Source: Candidatus Latescibacterota bacterium
Lineage (GTDB): Bacteria; JAAXHH01
Direction: 5' to 3'
NCBI GenBank assembly: GCA_022823465.1
Contig: JAJEHX010000018.1
Span: 42,161-106,160 of the forward strand
DNA length: 64,000 nucleotides
Both the position numbers and the translations under genes were made by a program. The notes below the pieces were generated by a model. The model did not search any database. It saw only the letters and a program-made list of their open reading frames with translations, and had not been told where the DNA came from. Positions 51,258-59,614 of this stretch are shown here, piece after piece (position 1 is the stretch's first letter; each line of letters opens with the position of its first letter).

Positions 51258-52174
51258 GTGTAGCCGAGCCGCCTCAGTTCCTGCTCGTTTTTTCGCCAGG
51301 AGGGCCGTACCTTGACCCGCAGGTCGAGATATACGTGGCGGTCCAGGAAATCGACGACGGCCTTTCTGGCGGATGTGCCGATGTGTTTCAGCATGCGGCC
51401 GTTTTTTCCGATGATGATGCCCTTCTGGGAAGACCGCTCGATAATGATACTCGCCTGTATGAAGGCCGTGCCGTTGGGCCGGTCCGTAAAATCTTCCACG
51501 ATCACGGCCGACGCGTAGGGCAGTTCTTCGCGCACGGCGAGGAAGAGGTGTTCCCGGATGATTTCTCCCACGAAGAACCGCTCCGGCTGGTCGGTGAGCA
51601 TGTCTTCGGGGTAGAGCGCCGGCCCCGGCGGGAGCGCGCGGATGATAGTGGACAGCAGCGGTTCGAGGCCGTCCCCTTCGAGGGCGGACACGGGCACGAT
51701 TTCGGTAAAGGGGAAGCGGCTGGCGGCCTGGTCGATCAGGGGCAGCAGGGAAGTCCTGGACGTACGGTCTATCTTGTTTATCGCCAGGATCACGGGACCG
51801 CGGCTCTGGGCGAGGAAGCCGACGACCCGGTCGTCGAGGTCGCGGTCAAACCGGGTGGCGTCCACGATGGCCACGGCCGCGTCCGAATCGTGCAACGTGT
51901 GGACCGCGGACTGCAACATGTATTCCTGGAGGCGGTAGCCGGGTTCGAGCAGGCCGGGCGTATCCAGGAACAGGACCTGGCAGGCATCCTTCGTCAGAAT
52001 GCCCAGGACCCGCTGGCGGGTGGTCTGGGGTCTTGGCGTGACGATGGACAGCCGATGCTGCAACAGCGCGTTCATCAGGGTGGATTTGCCCACGTTCGGT
52101 TTCCCGACCAGGGCCACGAACCCCGCGCGATGCGATCCGTCGCCGGGAGCGTCTGCCGTCTCGGTGGTTTCCAT
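51248..52174 (-). CDS. era: GTPase Era
   Basis: 308 residues. G1 is FVALVGKPNVGKSTLMNALL, the switch I region is SIVTPRPQTTRQRVLGIL, G3 is LFLDTPGLLEP, G4 is ILAINKIDRT and G5 is VPVSALEGDG. The C-terminal KH domain is seen in SSQKGIIIGKNGRMLKHIG. Era binds 16S rRNA and acts in 30S assembly. All motifs are intact. The last residues and stop are echoed downstream (51220-51257). Confidence 0.97.
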   Translation of the reverse strand: METTETADAPGDGSHRAGFVALVGKPNVGKSTLMNALLQHRLSIVTPRPQTTRQRVLGILTKDACQVLFLDTPGLLEPGYRLQEYMLQSAVHTLHDSDAAVAIVDATRFDRDLDDRVVGFLAQSRGPVILAINKIDRTSRTSLLPLIDQAASRFPFTEIVPVSALEGDGLEPLLSTIIRALPPGPALYPEDMLTDQPERFFVGEIIREHLFLAVREELPYASAVIVEDFTDRPNGTAFIQASIIIERSSQKGIIIGKNGRMLKHIGTSARKAVVDFLDRHVYLDLRVKVRPSWRKNEQELRRLGYTKR

Positions 52175-52199
52175 GAAATGCTATCCTTTGTAATACCTG

Positions 52200-52231
52200 T
52201 AGTACCGCTTTGTATAGTACCGTTAGTACCG
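52200..52231. repeat. Three TAGTACCG repeats in the era/aminotransferase divergent region
   Basis: TAGTACCG occurs at 52200-52207, 52215-52222 and 52224-52231. The region lies between the divergent era and class IV aminotransferase starts and could be regulatory or a slippage product. Confidence 0.7.
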
Positions 52232-52301
52232 TTTATTCAACCGTGTTTCAATACACCATATACGTAACGCTTCGTCCAGAAAAGAAAAGGACTGTTTTAC
52301 T

Positions 52302-53219
52302 ATGAATGAACCCGTCGTCTATCTCAATGATGGCTTCGTCCCCGCTTCCCGGGCTCATCTCAACATCTACGATCTGGGGATCGTCCTGGGGGCCACCCTG
52401 ACCGAAATGACCCGCACGTTCAGGCACGAGCCCTTCCGCCTGGAGGAGCACGTGAAACGGCTTCTGCGGTCGTGCAAATACGCCGGTATCGAGCTGGACC
52501 TGGACCATGCCGGACTGGTCGAGCGCACGCGGACGCTGATCGAGACCAACAGCAGGCTGATCGGTCCCGAACAGGACCTGGGCGTCGTGCACTTCGTAAC
52601 GCCGGGAGAAAACCAGCTCTACGCCGGCAGCGCGGGCAAGCCGGCGCGCCTGGCGCCCACGTTGTGCATCCACTCCTTCCCGCTGCCCTTTTCCGTGTGG
52701 CGATCCTACTTCGAGCAGGGCGTCCACGTGGTCACGCCCTCTATCCGCCACGTGCCGCCTCAGTGCGTCGACCCCAAGACCAAGAACCGGTCGCGCCTGC
52801 ACTACTGGATGGCCGACAGGCAGACCCAGGCCGTCGACCCCGCGGCCACTTCGCTGCTGCTCGATCTGGACGGCAACCTCACCGAGTGCTCGGGCGCCAA
52901 CTTCGTCGTGGTGGAAAACGACACGATCTTTACGCCCACCAGCCGCAATATACTGGAAGGGGTAAGCCTGGTCACGCTGCGGGAACTGGCGCCTGGCCTG
53001 GGGCTGGACTGGGTGGAAAAGGATCTGCAGCCCTACGACGCCGTCAACGCCGACGAAGCGTGGCTGTCCAGCACGCCTTATTGCCTGGCGCCGTGTACAC
53101 GCATCAACAATACGCCCATTGGCGACGGCAGGCCCGGGCCGCTGTTCGGACGGGTCATGGAGGCGTGGAGCCGCCGGGTGGGGATGGATATCATGGAGCA
53201 GTTGAGCAACGTGGACTAG
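52302..53219 (+). CDS. Class IV PLP-dependent aminotransferase/lyase
   Basis: 305 residues. LNDGFVPASRAHLNIYDLGI, FRLEEHVKRLLRSCKYAG, the lysine in KTKNRSRLHYWMADRQTQA and LLDLDGNLTECSGANFVVVE, then VSLVTLRELAPGLG, are the class IV pattern. The Lys followed by xxSRLHY resembles 4-amino-4-deoxychorismate lyase and BCAT enzymes; branched-chain or D-amino-acid transamination are alternatives. No folate or branched-chain genes are adjacent. It is divergent from era. Confidence 0.85.
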   Translation: MNEPVVYLNDGFVPASRAHLNIYDLGIVLGATLTEMTRTFRHEPFRLEEHVKRLLRSCKYAGIELDLDHAGLVERTRTLIETNSRLIGPEQDLGVVHFVTPGENQLYAGSAGKPARLAPTLCIHSFPLPFSVWRSYFEQGVHVVTPSIRHVPPQCVDPKTKNRSRLHYWMADRQTQAVDPAATSLLLDLDGNLTECSGANFVVVENDTIFTPTSRNILEGVSLVTLRELAPGLGLDWVEKDLQPYDAVNADEAWLSSTPYCLAPCTRINNTPIGDGRPGPLFGRVMEAWSRRVGMDIMEQLSNVD

Positions 53220-53311
53220 GCGGCCCGCGTAAGTGCGACGGGTTCCATTAAACGCCAACCGTTCCCATGACCGACCGGGTCGCCACGGTTGCTTCATACA
53301 CCCCTTTAAAC

Positions 53312-53340
53312 TTGATAAATACATGATATGACGGTATTTT
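53312..53340 (+). promoter_or_regulatory. Candidate promoter of the heme operon
   Basis: TTGATA (53312-53317), 17 bases, TATTTT (53335-53340), about 50 bases upstream of the hemX/ccsA ATG at 53396, which has GAGG as ribosome site. It is the only plausible promoter seen before the heme gene run. Confidence 0.5.
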
Positions 53341-53395
53341 AGGGTATCTTGTCAGGCTTGGTAATTTGACCCGGGGTCGAGTCGAGGCCGGTCAC

Positions 53396-54217
53396 ATGGG
53401 TACTTACATTCTGCACGGGTTGATTCTGGCGGGTTATGCGGTCGCCACGGTGATCTATTTCCGTCATTTCTGGACGAGACAGCCCCGGACCGGGTTCTAC
53501 GCGACGCTGTGCCTGGTCCTGGCGCTGGTTTTCCACAGCGCCTTTCTGATCGCCCGCGGCTTCGAATCCAGCCATGCGCCCTTCGTGGGCCTCCACGAAT
53601 CCATGAGCTTCTTCGCATGGCTCATCGCCGTGGTCTACCTGTTCCTGGAGCGGCGTTTCCACGACCGGTCGCTCGGCGTGTTCGTGCTCCCTCTCGTCCT
53701 GGCGGCCCAGGCGGCGTCCACGGCATTCATGAGCCCCGTCGACCCCCTGCCGCCCCTGCTGCAGAGTCCCTGGTTCAATTTCCACGTAACGGCCAGCTTC
53801 CTGGCTTACGCGGCGTTTTCCTTCTCCTTCATCACGGGACTGCTGTACGTCATGCAGATGTACTACATCCACCACCGCCGGGTGGGCCTGGTGTTCTCGC
53901 GGCTGCCCGCGCTGGGCATGCTGGACGAGATGAACCTCAAGGCGACGCTCATCGGCTGGGTGTTCCTCTCCGCGGGCATCGCCACGGGCATCTGGTGGGC
54001 GACGGCCGCCTGGGACTCGATCACGCCCTGGCTGCTGGACCCGAAGGTGCTGTGCGTGATGCTGACCTGGATCATCTTCACTTCCCAGCTCGTAACCCGC
54101 TATACCATGGGATGGCAGGGCGAGCGGTCGGCGATCATCTCCATGGCCGGGTTCGCGTCCGTGCTGCTGGCCTATCTCGGCGCCGGACTCTGGACGAACC
54201 TGCACATCTTCGACTGA
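53396..54217 (+). CDS. HemX/CcsA-type cytochrome c assembly membrane protein
   Basis: 273 residues from ATG 53396 with GAGG upstream. About eight hydrophobic spans; GLHESMSFFAWLIAVVYLFL and FNFHVTASFLAYAAFSFSFI are the conserved histidine-bearing loops of the CcsA/HemX family, and GWVFLSAGIATGIWWATAAW is the next characteristic helix. The usual WWD tryptophan-rich motif is reduced (IWWATAAWDSITPW). In heme operons this gene (hemX) precedes hemA and affects GluTR level or heme handling. It heads the heme operon. Confidence 0.88.
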   Translation: MGTYILHGLILAGYAVATVIYFRHFWTRQPRTGFYATLCLVLALVFHSAFLIARGFESSHAPFVGLHESMSFFAWLIAVVYLFLERRFHDRSLGVFVLPLVLAAQAASTAFMSPVDPLPPLLQSPWFNFHVTASFLAYAAFSFSFITGLLYVMQMYYIHHRRVGLVFSRLPALGMLDEMNLKATLIGWVFLSAGIATGIWWATAAWDSITPWLLDPKVLCVMLTWIIFTSQLVTRYTMGWQGERSAIISMAGFASVLLAYLGAGLWTNLHIFD

Positions 54218-54232
54218 CCGGAGCGACTGACT

Positions 54233-54260
54233 CGGTGAATGATGGAAATCAGACCATGAA
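54233..54260 (+). repeat. Duplicated leader sequence, copy 1
   Basis: A 28-bp block starting CGGTGAATGATGGAAATCAG ends at the start of the precorrin-2 dehydrogenase gene. The same block with 25 of 28 matches (CGGTGAATGATGGAAACCAG...) ends at the cobA-hemD start (57237-57264). Both contain a mini-frame ATGATGGAA... whose stop lies next to or overlaps the gene start. Confidence 0.75.
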
Positions 54261-54900
54261 GAAATACTATCCCGCATTTGTGGACATCGAGCATCAGTCC
54301 TGCCTGGTCGTGGGCGGGGGCGCGATCGCGGCGGAAAAAGCGGCCGCGCTGCTCGATTGCGGGGCCGACGTCACAGTGATCAGCCCCGATCTGACGGAGG
54401 AACTGCGTGACCGTGTGGATCGCGGCGGACTACGCTGGATCGCGAGGCAGTACGAACCCGGCGACGCCCGGGGTCACAGGCTGGTCATTTCCGCGACCGA
54501 CTCGGCGAAGGTCAACGAGCGTGTCTACCAGGACGCCGAGGCCGAGGGCATCATGGTCAACGTGGTAGACGTGCCGGCGCTGTGCCGATACATCGTGCCT
54601 TCCGTCGTTCGGCAGGGCGACCTGTGCATCGCCATATCCACGGGAGGCAAGAGTCCCGCGCTGGCGAAGAAGATCCGCGGTCAACTGGAAGGGGCTTTCG
54701 GGACCGAATACGCCGTCCTGCTCGACCTGCTGGGACGATACCGCCCCCAGATGAAGGCCAGGCACCCCGATGAAATCGAAACGCGGGCGAGGCTGTGGAC
54801 GTCCCTGGTCGATTCCGATATCCTCGATCTCATACGCGAAGGGCGCGCGGAGGAAGCGCGCGACCGGGTAGAGTCATGCATCTTACACTCGTCGGACTGA
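54256..54900 (+). CDS. Precorrin-2 dehydrogenase/sirohydrochlorin ferrochelatase-like (CysG-N, Met8)
   Basis: 214 residues. MKKYYPAFVDIEHQSCLVVG, then GGAIAAEKAAALLDCGADVT, VISATDSAKVNERVYQDAE, VNVVDVPALCRYIVPSVVRQ, LCIAISTGGKSPALAKKIR define the NAD-binding siroheme synthase N-terminal domain. It oxidises precorrin-2 to sirohydrochlorin and may insert iron. The presence of CobA in the same operon supports siroheme synthesis, which the sulfite reductase at 7997 requires. The last 25 bases overlap the start of hemA. Confidence 0.93.
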   Translation: MKKYYPAFVDIEHQSCLVVGGGAIAAEKAAALLDCGADVTVISPDLTEELRDRVDRGGLRWIARQYEPGDARGHRLVISATDSAKVNERVYQDAEAEGIMVNVVDVPALCRYIVPSVVRQGDLCIAISTGGKSPALAKKIRGQLEGAFGTEYAVLLDLLGRYRPQMKARHPDEIETRARLWTSLVDSDILDLIREGRAEEARDRVESCILHSSD

Positions 54901-56174
54901 GTCACCATACGGCGCCCATCGACGTGCGCGACCAGGCGGTGCTGACGAAGACGCTCCAGGAGAAGGCCCTCTCCTTCGTCAGGTCTTCCAGCGGCATCCT
55001 CGAAGCGGTGCTGCTGTCCACGTGCAATCGCAGCGAGATGTACGCGACCACCGACGAAGAGCATACCGACCCCAGGCCCATCGAGGCGTGGTTCCACGAG
55101 ATCCACGGCCTGGACGAGGGCGTATTGTCCCCCTATCTCTATCACCGGAAGGACGAGGCCGTCATCCGGCACCTGTTCCGCGTCGTCTCCAGCCTGGACT
55201 CCCTCGTCGTGGGCGAACAGCAGATCCTGGGCCAGGTCCGGGAGGCCTACATGCAGTCGCTGAACACGAAGACCACGGGCGTGGTGCTCAACAGGCTGTT
55301 CGAGAAGGCGCTGGCCGTGGGCAAGCAGGTACGGGAGACGACGGAGATCGGGGCGGGCGCGGTGTCGGTCAGTTCCGTGGCGGTCGAACTGGCCAGGAAG
55401 ATCTTCAAGGACCTGCGGCAGCATACCGCCATGTTGATCGGCGCGGGCGAGACGGGCGAACGGACCGCGGAGTACCTGGTCGACCAGGGCGTGAAACGGC
55501 TTATCGTCGCCAACAGGACCTACGAGCGGGCCGCCGACCTGGCTCATCGCTACGACGGCATCGCCGTGTCCCTGCATGACGGACTGCAGATGATCTCCGA
55601 CGTCGATATCATCATCAGTTCCACCGGCGCCACCGAGCCTGTGCTGGGCCGGGAACGGATGGCGGATCTCATGCACGACCGGCGGAACCGGCCCATCTTC
55701 CTGATCGATATCGCCGCGCCGCGGGACATCGACCCGCGCGTGCGCGACCTATACAATGTCATCCTGTACGACATGGACGACCTGCAGTCGGTGGTGGACG
55801 ACAACGCCGAGTCAAGGAAGGTGGAAGCGCGGAAAGTGGAAGGAATCGTGGAATCGGAAGTAGACCGGTTCCTTGCCTGGTATCAGAACCTGGCCATTAC
55901 GCCTACCATTACGCAGCTCCGCCACTTCGCCGACGACCTGCGGCACCAGGAAGTCGACCGGGCCCTCGCTCAGCTCGGCCACCTTTCCGAGAAGGACCGG
56001 GAAACGGTAGACAAGATGAGCCGCGCCATCGTGAACAAGTTGCTGCATCAACCGACGGTCCAGCTCAAAAACACCGCCGATCCGGAGCACAAGGACTACC
56101 ACCTCTACAGCCTGCGTCATCTCTTCGGTCTCGATGAGCAAGGGAACGACAGAAACGGCACCGGGAACGAATAG
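54876..56174 (+). CDS. hemA: Glutamyl-tRNA reductase
   Basis: 432 residues from ATG 54876. LTLVGLSHHTAPIDVRDQAV, the catalytic STCNRSEMY (Cys50), DSLVVGEQQILGQVREAYM, the Rossmann part AMLIGAGETGERTAEYLVDQ and the C-terminal dimerisation helix are present. It makes glutamate-1-semialdehyde from glutamyl-tRNA, the first step of the C5 heme pathway. It overlaps the precorrin-2 dehydrogenase gene by 25 bases, so translation is coupled. All active-site residues are intact. Confidence 0.97.
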   Translation: MHLTLVGLSHHTAPIDVRDQAVLTKTLQEKALSFVRSSSGILEAVLLSTCNRSEMYATTDEEHTDPRPIEAWFHEIHGLDEGVLSPYLYHRKDEAVIRHLFRVVSSLDSLVVGEQQILGQVREAYMQSLNTKTTGVVLNRLFEKALAVGKQVRETTEIGAGAVSVSSVAVELARKIFKDLRQHTAMLIGAGETGERTAEYLVDQGVKRLIVANRTYERAADLAHRYDGIAVSLHDGLQMISDVDIIISSTGATEPVLGRERMADLMHDRRNRPIFLIDIAAPRDIDPRVRDLYNVILYDMDDLQSVVDDNAESRKVEARKVEGIVESEVDRFLAWYQNLAITPTITQLRHFADDLRHQEVDRALAQLGHLSEKDRETVDKMSRAIVNKLLHQPTVQLKNTADPEHKDYHLYSLRHLFGLDEQGNDRNGTGNE

Positions 56175-56226
56175 CCCGCAGGCCCGGGCTTGACCCGGCC
56201 GCAGCAAGCATTGGTCCCCCATATCC

Positions 56227-57246
56227 ATGTCTTCCTCCATCACCATAGGCACCCGCGGCAGCAGGCTGGCCCTTGTCCAGGCCCATTCCGTGGCAAAGGA
56301 CATCGAGACGGCCAACCGGGACCTGACCGTCCACGTGCGCGTCCTCAAGACCAGGGGAGATGCGGACAGGGACGCCTCGCTGGACACTTTTGGCGGCGAG
56401 GGCGTCTTCGTCAAGGAACTGGAACGGGCCCTGGTCTCGGGAGAGATCGACGCGGCCGTACACAGCCTGAAGGACCTCCCAACCATCCTGCCTGATGGCC
56501 TGGCCATCGCCGCGGTACCGGAACGCGTGGACGTGCGGGACGCCCTGATCAGCCGGAATGGGACCGGCCTGGACGGCCTGCCGGCGGGCGCCCGGATCGC
56601 CACGGGCAGTCCGAGGCGGCGGGCGCTCCTGCAACACTACCGGCCGGATCTGCGCTTCACCGGTATCCGTGGGAACATCGATACCAGGTTGAAGAAGCTG
56701 GAAGAAGGGGGCGGTCCGCACGAACCGGATGGACCGGATGGACCGGATGGACCGGAAGAAGCGCGCGAAGCGCATGGACTTGACGCCATCGTACTGGCCG
56801 TGGCGGGCCTGCAGCGGCTGGGCTGGTCGGACCGCATTTCCGAAGCGCTGTCCCCCGATCTTTGCATGCCGGCCGTCGGCCAGGGGGCCCTCGCGTTAGA
56901 AACCCGGGTGGACGATGAGCGGACCCTGACAGCCGCGCGGAATATCGAGCATCTTCCGTCGAGGCAGGCGGTGATGGCTGAACGGGCATTCCTCCACGGT
57001 ATCGGAGGCGGTTGCCATACCCCGGTCGGCGCCTGGGGAAGAATCGACGGGGACGTCCTCCGGCTGGACGGCGTGCTTGCCACCGATGACGGTAGCTGGA
57101 TCGTGCGTCATGCCCTCCATGGGGACCCTGAAGACGGCCCCGACCTGGGTCGCCGACTGGCCGAAGCCGTGCTGGCGCGGAGCGAGCGACCAGACGGGCC
57201 AGGCGGACCAGGCGGACCAGGCGGACCACAGAAACCCGGTGAATGA
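56227..57246 (+). CDS. hemC: Hydroxymethylbilane synthase with repeat-derived insertions
   Basis: 339 residues. TIGTRGSRLALVQAHSVA, GVFVKELERALVSGEIDAAV, HSLKDLPTILPDGLAIAAV, ARIATGSPRRRALLQH and the dipyrromethane cofactor cysteine in GIGGGCHTPVGAWG are all present. Family members are about 310 residues; the excess lies in two places encoded by 9-bp repeats: an insertion after RGNIDTRLKKLEEG (PDGPDGPDGPEEAREA, 56725-56760) and a tail of PGG units (57190-57234). The enzyme assembles four porphobilinogen units into hydroxymethylbilane. Start MSSSITIG at 56227. Confidence 0.96.
   Translation: MSSSITIGTRGSRLALVQAHSVAKDIETANRDLTVHVRVLKTRGDADRDASLDTFGGEGVFVKELERALVSGEIDAAVHSLKDLPTILPDGLAIAAVPERVDVRDALISRNGTGLDGLPAGARIATGSPRRRALLQHYRPDLRFTGIRGNIDTRLKKLEEGGGPHEPDGPDGPDGPEEAREAHGLDAIVLAVAGLQRLGWSDRISEALSPDLCMPAVGQGALALETRVDDERTLTAARNIEHLPSRQAVMAERAFLHGIGGGCHTPVGAWGRIDGDVLRLDGVLATDDGSWIVRHALHGDPEDGPDLGRRLAEAVLARSERPDGPGGPGGPGGPQKPGE
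56725..56760 (+). repeat. hemC: 9-bp minisatellite inserted in hemC
   Basis: Four 9-mers, CCGGATGGA three times then CCGGAAGAA, encode PDG PDG PDG PEE. The insertion sits where other HemC proteins go directly from LKKLEEG to DAIVLA. Confidence 0.9.
57190..57234 (+). repeat. hemC: 9-bp minisatellite encoding the HemC C-terminal tail
   Basis: Five 9-mers: CCAGACGGG, CCAGGCGGA three times, CCACAGAAA, encoding PDG PGG PGG PGG PQK before the stop at 57246. Confidence 0.9.
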
Positions 57247-57264
57247 TGGAAACCAGATAATGAA
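57237..57264 (+). repeat. Duplicated leader sequence, copy 2
   Basis: Second copy of the 28-bp block seen at 54233-54260, 25 of 28 identical, here spanning the hemC stop and the cobA-hemD start. Confidence 0.75.
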
Positions 57265-58807
57265 CGCAACAGTTCCACGGACCCCGGGTGTCGTTTACCT
57301 GGTGGGCGCGGGGCCCGGCGACCCCGGACTGATCACCGTGAAAGGCTTGGCCTGCGTGCGGAAGGCCGACGTCGTGATCGCGGACTACCTGGCCGACGAG
57401 CGGCTGGTAGCCAAGGCGCCCGCCCACGCCGAGCGTATCCACGTTCCGTGGCGTCCGGGGCGGCAGGAGGAGATCAACGACCTGCTGGTGCGTCACAGCG
57501 AGGCCGGAAAAACCGTGGTCCGGTTGAAGGGCGGCGATCCTTTCGTGTTCGGCCGGGGAGGCGAAGAAGGGCTGCATCTTCAGCGCCGCGGGATTCCTTT
57601 TGAGGTCGTTCCCGGCATCACGGCGGCCGTCGCGGTACCGGCCTACGCGGGCATACCGGTGACCCATAGAGAGATCACCTCGACGATGACCGTCGTCACC
57701 GGCCACGAAACGCCGGACAAGGACCGGAGCGACCTGGACTGGGACGCCTTCGCAAAACGGATCGGTACGCTGATCTTCTACATGGGCGCGCGCAACCTGT
57801 CCGTCATTGTGGAGAGATTGATCGATCACGGACGCTCGAAGGATACGCCCGTCGCGCTGATCCAGTGGGGCACCACGCCGGAGCAAAGGACCCTTGTCGG
57901 CACGTTGGACGATATCGTGTCGAAGGCCCGGTCGGCTTCCTTTTCCCCTCCCGTGCTGATCATCGTGGGCGAAGTGGTGGCGCTGCGGCCGCAACTCGAC
58001 TGGTTCGAATCGAAACCGCTTTTCGGCGTGCGGGTCCTGGTCACGCGCGCCCGGGGCCAGGCCGGCGAACTGTCGGAATCGCTCGTCCGGATGGGCGCGG
58101 AGCCGGTCGAAGCGCCCCTGATACGGATCGAACCGCCGGATGACTGGTCGAGCGTGGATGTGGCGCTGGCCGATCTTCCCAACTTCGATCACGTGGTGTT
58201 CACCAGCGGGAACGCCGTGGAGTCATTCTTCTCGCGGTTAGTCGAAAAGGGGCAGGACGCCCGGGCCCTGGGCGGGGTCCGCATCTCCGCGGTAGGCCGT
58301 GCCACGGCCGACGCGTTGCGACGACGGGGAATCGAAGCGGATTATCAACCCGATGTCTTCCGCGCCGAAAAGCTGGTGGAGACCCTGATTGAAGACTGCG
58401 ATATTCGGGACGCCCGGATCCTCTTCCCCGCGGCGGACATCGCGGGTCCCGCCGTGGTCGATGGACTGACCGCCGCCGGTGCGAGCGTGAAGCGGGTGAC
58501 GGTCTACCGGACGGCCATGGAAGAGGTGCTTCAGGACGGCATCGCGTCCATGCTGGAAGACCGGAAGATCCACGTAGCCGTATTCGCGAGTTCTTCAGCC
58601 GTGAAGGCTTTTGCACAGGCCGTGGGGCCGGACCGGCTGCCACGATTCACCGGGGGCGTCCGTGTAGCCTGCATAGGTCCCGCCACGGCGGCGACGGCCG
58701 AAGAGGCGGACCTGACCGTGGACATCATGCCCGATCAGGCTACGGTCTCCGCACTCGTGGACGCGATCGTGCGCGACCGGCTGACCGCGGGGGAACAGCA
58801 TACGTGA
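57260..58807 (+). CDS. CobA-HemD fusion: uroporphyrinogen-III C-methyltransferase plus uroporphyrinogen-III synthase
   Basis: 515 residues from ATG 57260. Residues 1-245 are SUMT/CobA: VVYLVGAGPGDPGLITVKGL, VVRLKGGDPFVFGRGGEEGL, FEVVPGITAAVAVPAYAGI, PVTHREITSTMTVVTGHE. Residues about 255-510 are HemD: FGVRVLVTRARGQAGELSES, HVVFTSGNAVESFF, RILFPAADIAGPAVVDGLTA, VFASSSAVKAFAQAV. The HemD part closes hydroxymethylbilane to uroporphyrinogen III; the CobA part methylates it to precorrin-2 for siroheme. Fusions of this order are known in other bacteria. Its 3' end is echoed about three times (58775-58870). Confidence 0.95.
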   Translation: MNATVPRTPGVVYLVGAGPGDPGLITVKGLACVRKADVVIADYLADERLVAKAPAHAERIHVPWRPGRQEEINDLLVRHSEAGKTVVRLKGGDPFVFGRGGEEGLHLQRRGIPFEVVPGITAAVAVPAYAGIPVTHREITSTMTVVTGHETPDKDRSDLDWDAFAKRIGTLIFYMGARNLSVIVERLIDHGRSKDTPVALIQWGTTPEQRTLVGTLDDIVSKARSASFSPPVLIIVGEVVALRPQLDWFESKPLFGVRVLVTRARGQAGELSESLVRMGAEPVEAPLIRIEPPDDWSSVDVALADLPNFDHVVFTSGNAVESFFSRLVEKGQDARALGGVRISAVGRATADALRRRGIEADYQPDVFRAEKLVETLIEDCDIRDARILFPAADIAGPAVVDGLTAAGASVKRVTVYRTAMEEVLQDGIASMLEDRKIHVAVFASSSAVKAFAQAVGPDRLPRFTGGVRVACIGPATAATAEEADLTVDIMPDQATVSALVDAIVRDRLTAGEQHT

Positions 58808-58870
58808 CCGGCTCGGCTGGCCGCGAAGACCGGCATACGGATCCGCTGGCCGCGAGAGAACAGACCCTGA
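58775..58870 (+). repeat. Three-copy echo of the cobA-hemD 3' end
   Basis: The 33 bases ending at the stop (58775-58807, starting GACCGGCTGACCGCGG) are followed by degenerate copies at 58806-58840 (GACCGGCTCGGCTGGCC...) and 58842-58870 (TCCGCTGGCCGCGAGAG...). Shared elements are CGGCTG/CGCTGGCCGCG, GAACAG and CATACG. Confidence 0.65.
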
Positions 58871-58948
58871 ATAACAATTGCCCTGCCCGGACGCCCCGGT
58901 GTATATTTCCCGGGCTTGCGTTCAACTGACAAACCGTTGCGGTTTTCT

Positions 58949-59566
58949 ATGCCTTTCTGTCCGGAATGCGAATGTGAATACTCCCCCGGTGTGGAAAAAT
59001 GCCCCATCTGCGCGACATCCCTGGTCTCCGCGCTGAATGAGGAGTCGACGTGGGTCTGCGACGAATGCAAAGCGGAGATCCCGGGCGACGCGGGGTTCTG
59101 TCCGGTCTGCGGGACCGTATTCATCGACGATCTTCGTTGTCTGACCCATCCGGCCGGCCCCGCCCACGGACGGTGCGTCGTCTGCGGACAGCACCTGTGC
59201 GCGGACTGCGGGTCTCGCAGGCTGGGACGGTATTTCTGCGAAAGACACGGATCGGACGATGAGCCGCCGGAGGAGGAGATTCTCTATCGGGCCGAAGACC
59301 GGGAAGCCCTGAACTACCGGCGCGCTCTTGCGCAGCGGGGGGTGGAGTGCCGGGTATTCTCGGCCGATCAGGATACCGGCCTTCTCATCGGAAAGGGCTC
59401 GATCGAAACGGCCAGGATCATCGTGCCTTCGAAACACCGGGAGCCTACGCGGAAGTGGATGGCATCGATGTCAATCGACGACGGCCACGTTTTATTCCAG
59501 TGTGAGCGCTGCAGCGCCTTGAACGGCTTCGACACCGGCGGATGCGCCAACTGCGGCGGACGATGA
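58949..59566 (+). CDS. Multi zinc-ribbon protein with B-box-like and DUF2007-like parts, inside the heme operon
   Basis: 205 residues from ATG 58949; TTG at 58916 is less likely. The N-terminus MPFCPECECEYSPGVEKCPI and VCDECKAEIPGDAGFCPVCG are two zinc ribbons, CLTHPAGPAHGRCVVCGQHL with CADCGSRRLGRYFCERH looks B-box-like, residues about 120-185 (LYRAEDREALNYRRALAQRG, then VECRVFSADQDTG) match a DUF2007-type domain, and FQCERCSALNGFDTGGCANC is a final ribbon. No catalytic motif. It lies between cobA-hemD and hemB in the same direction. A regulatory or metal-handling role for zinc-dependent HemB is possible but unproven. Confidence 0.75.
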   Translation: MPFCPECECEYSPGVEKCPICATSLVSALNEESTWVCDECKAEIPGDAGFCPVCGTVFIDDLRCLTHPAGPAHGRCVVCGQHLCADCGSRRLGRYFCERHGSDDEPPEEEILYRAEDREALNYRRALAQRGVECRVFSADQDTGLLIGKGSIETARIIVPSKHREPTRKWMASMSIDDGHVLFQCERCSALNGFDTGGCANCGGR

Positions 59567-59587
59567 CGGCCTGAAAGCGGACGCTGA
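59556..59587 (+). repeat. Stop-codon echo at the zinc-ribbon gene
   Basis: GCGGACGATGA (59556-59566, ending in the stop) recurs as GCGGACGCTGA at 59577-59587, 10 of 11 identical, period 21. Confidence 0.5.
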
Positions 59588-59614
59588 GAACCTTTCGGGG
59601 GCAGGAGACGATCC

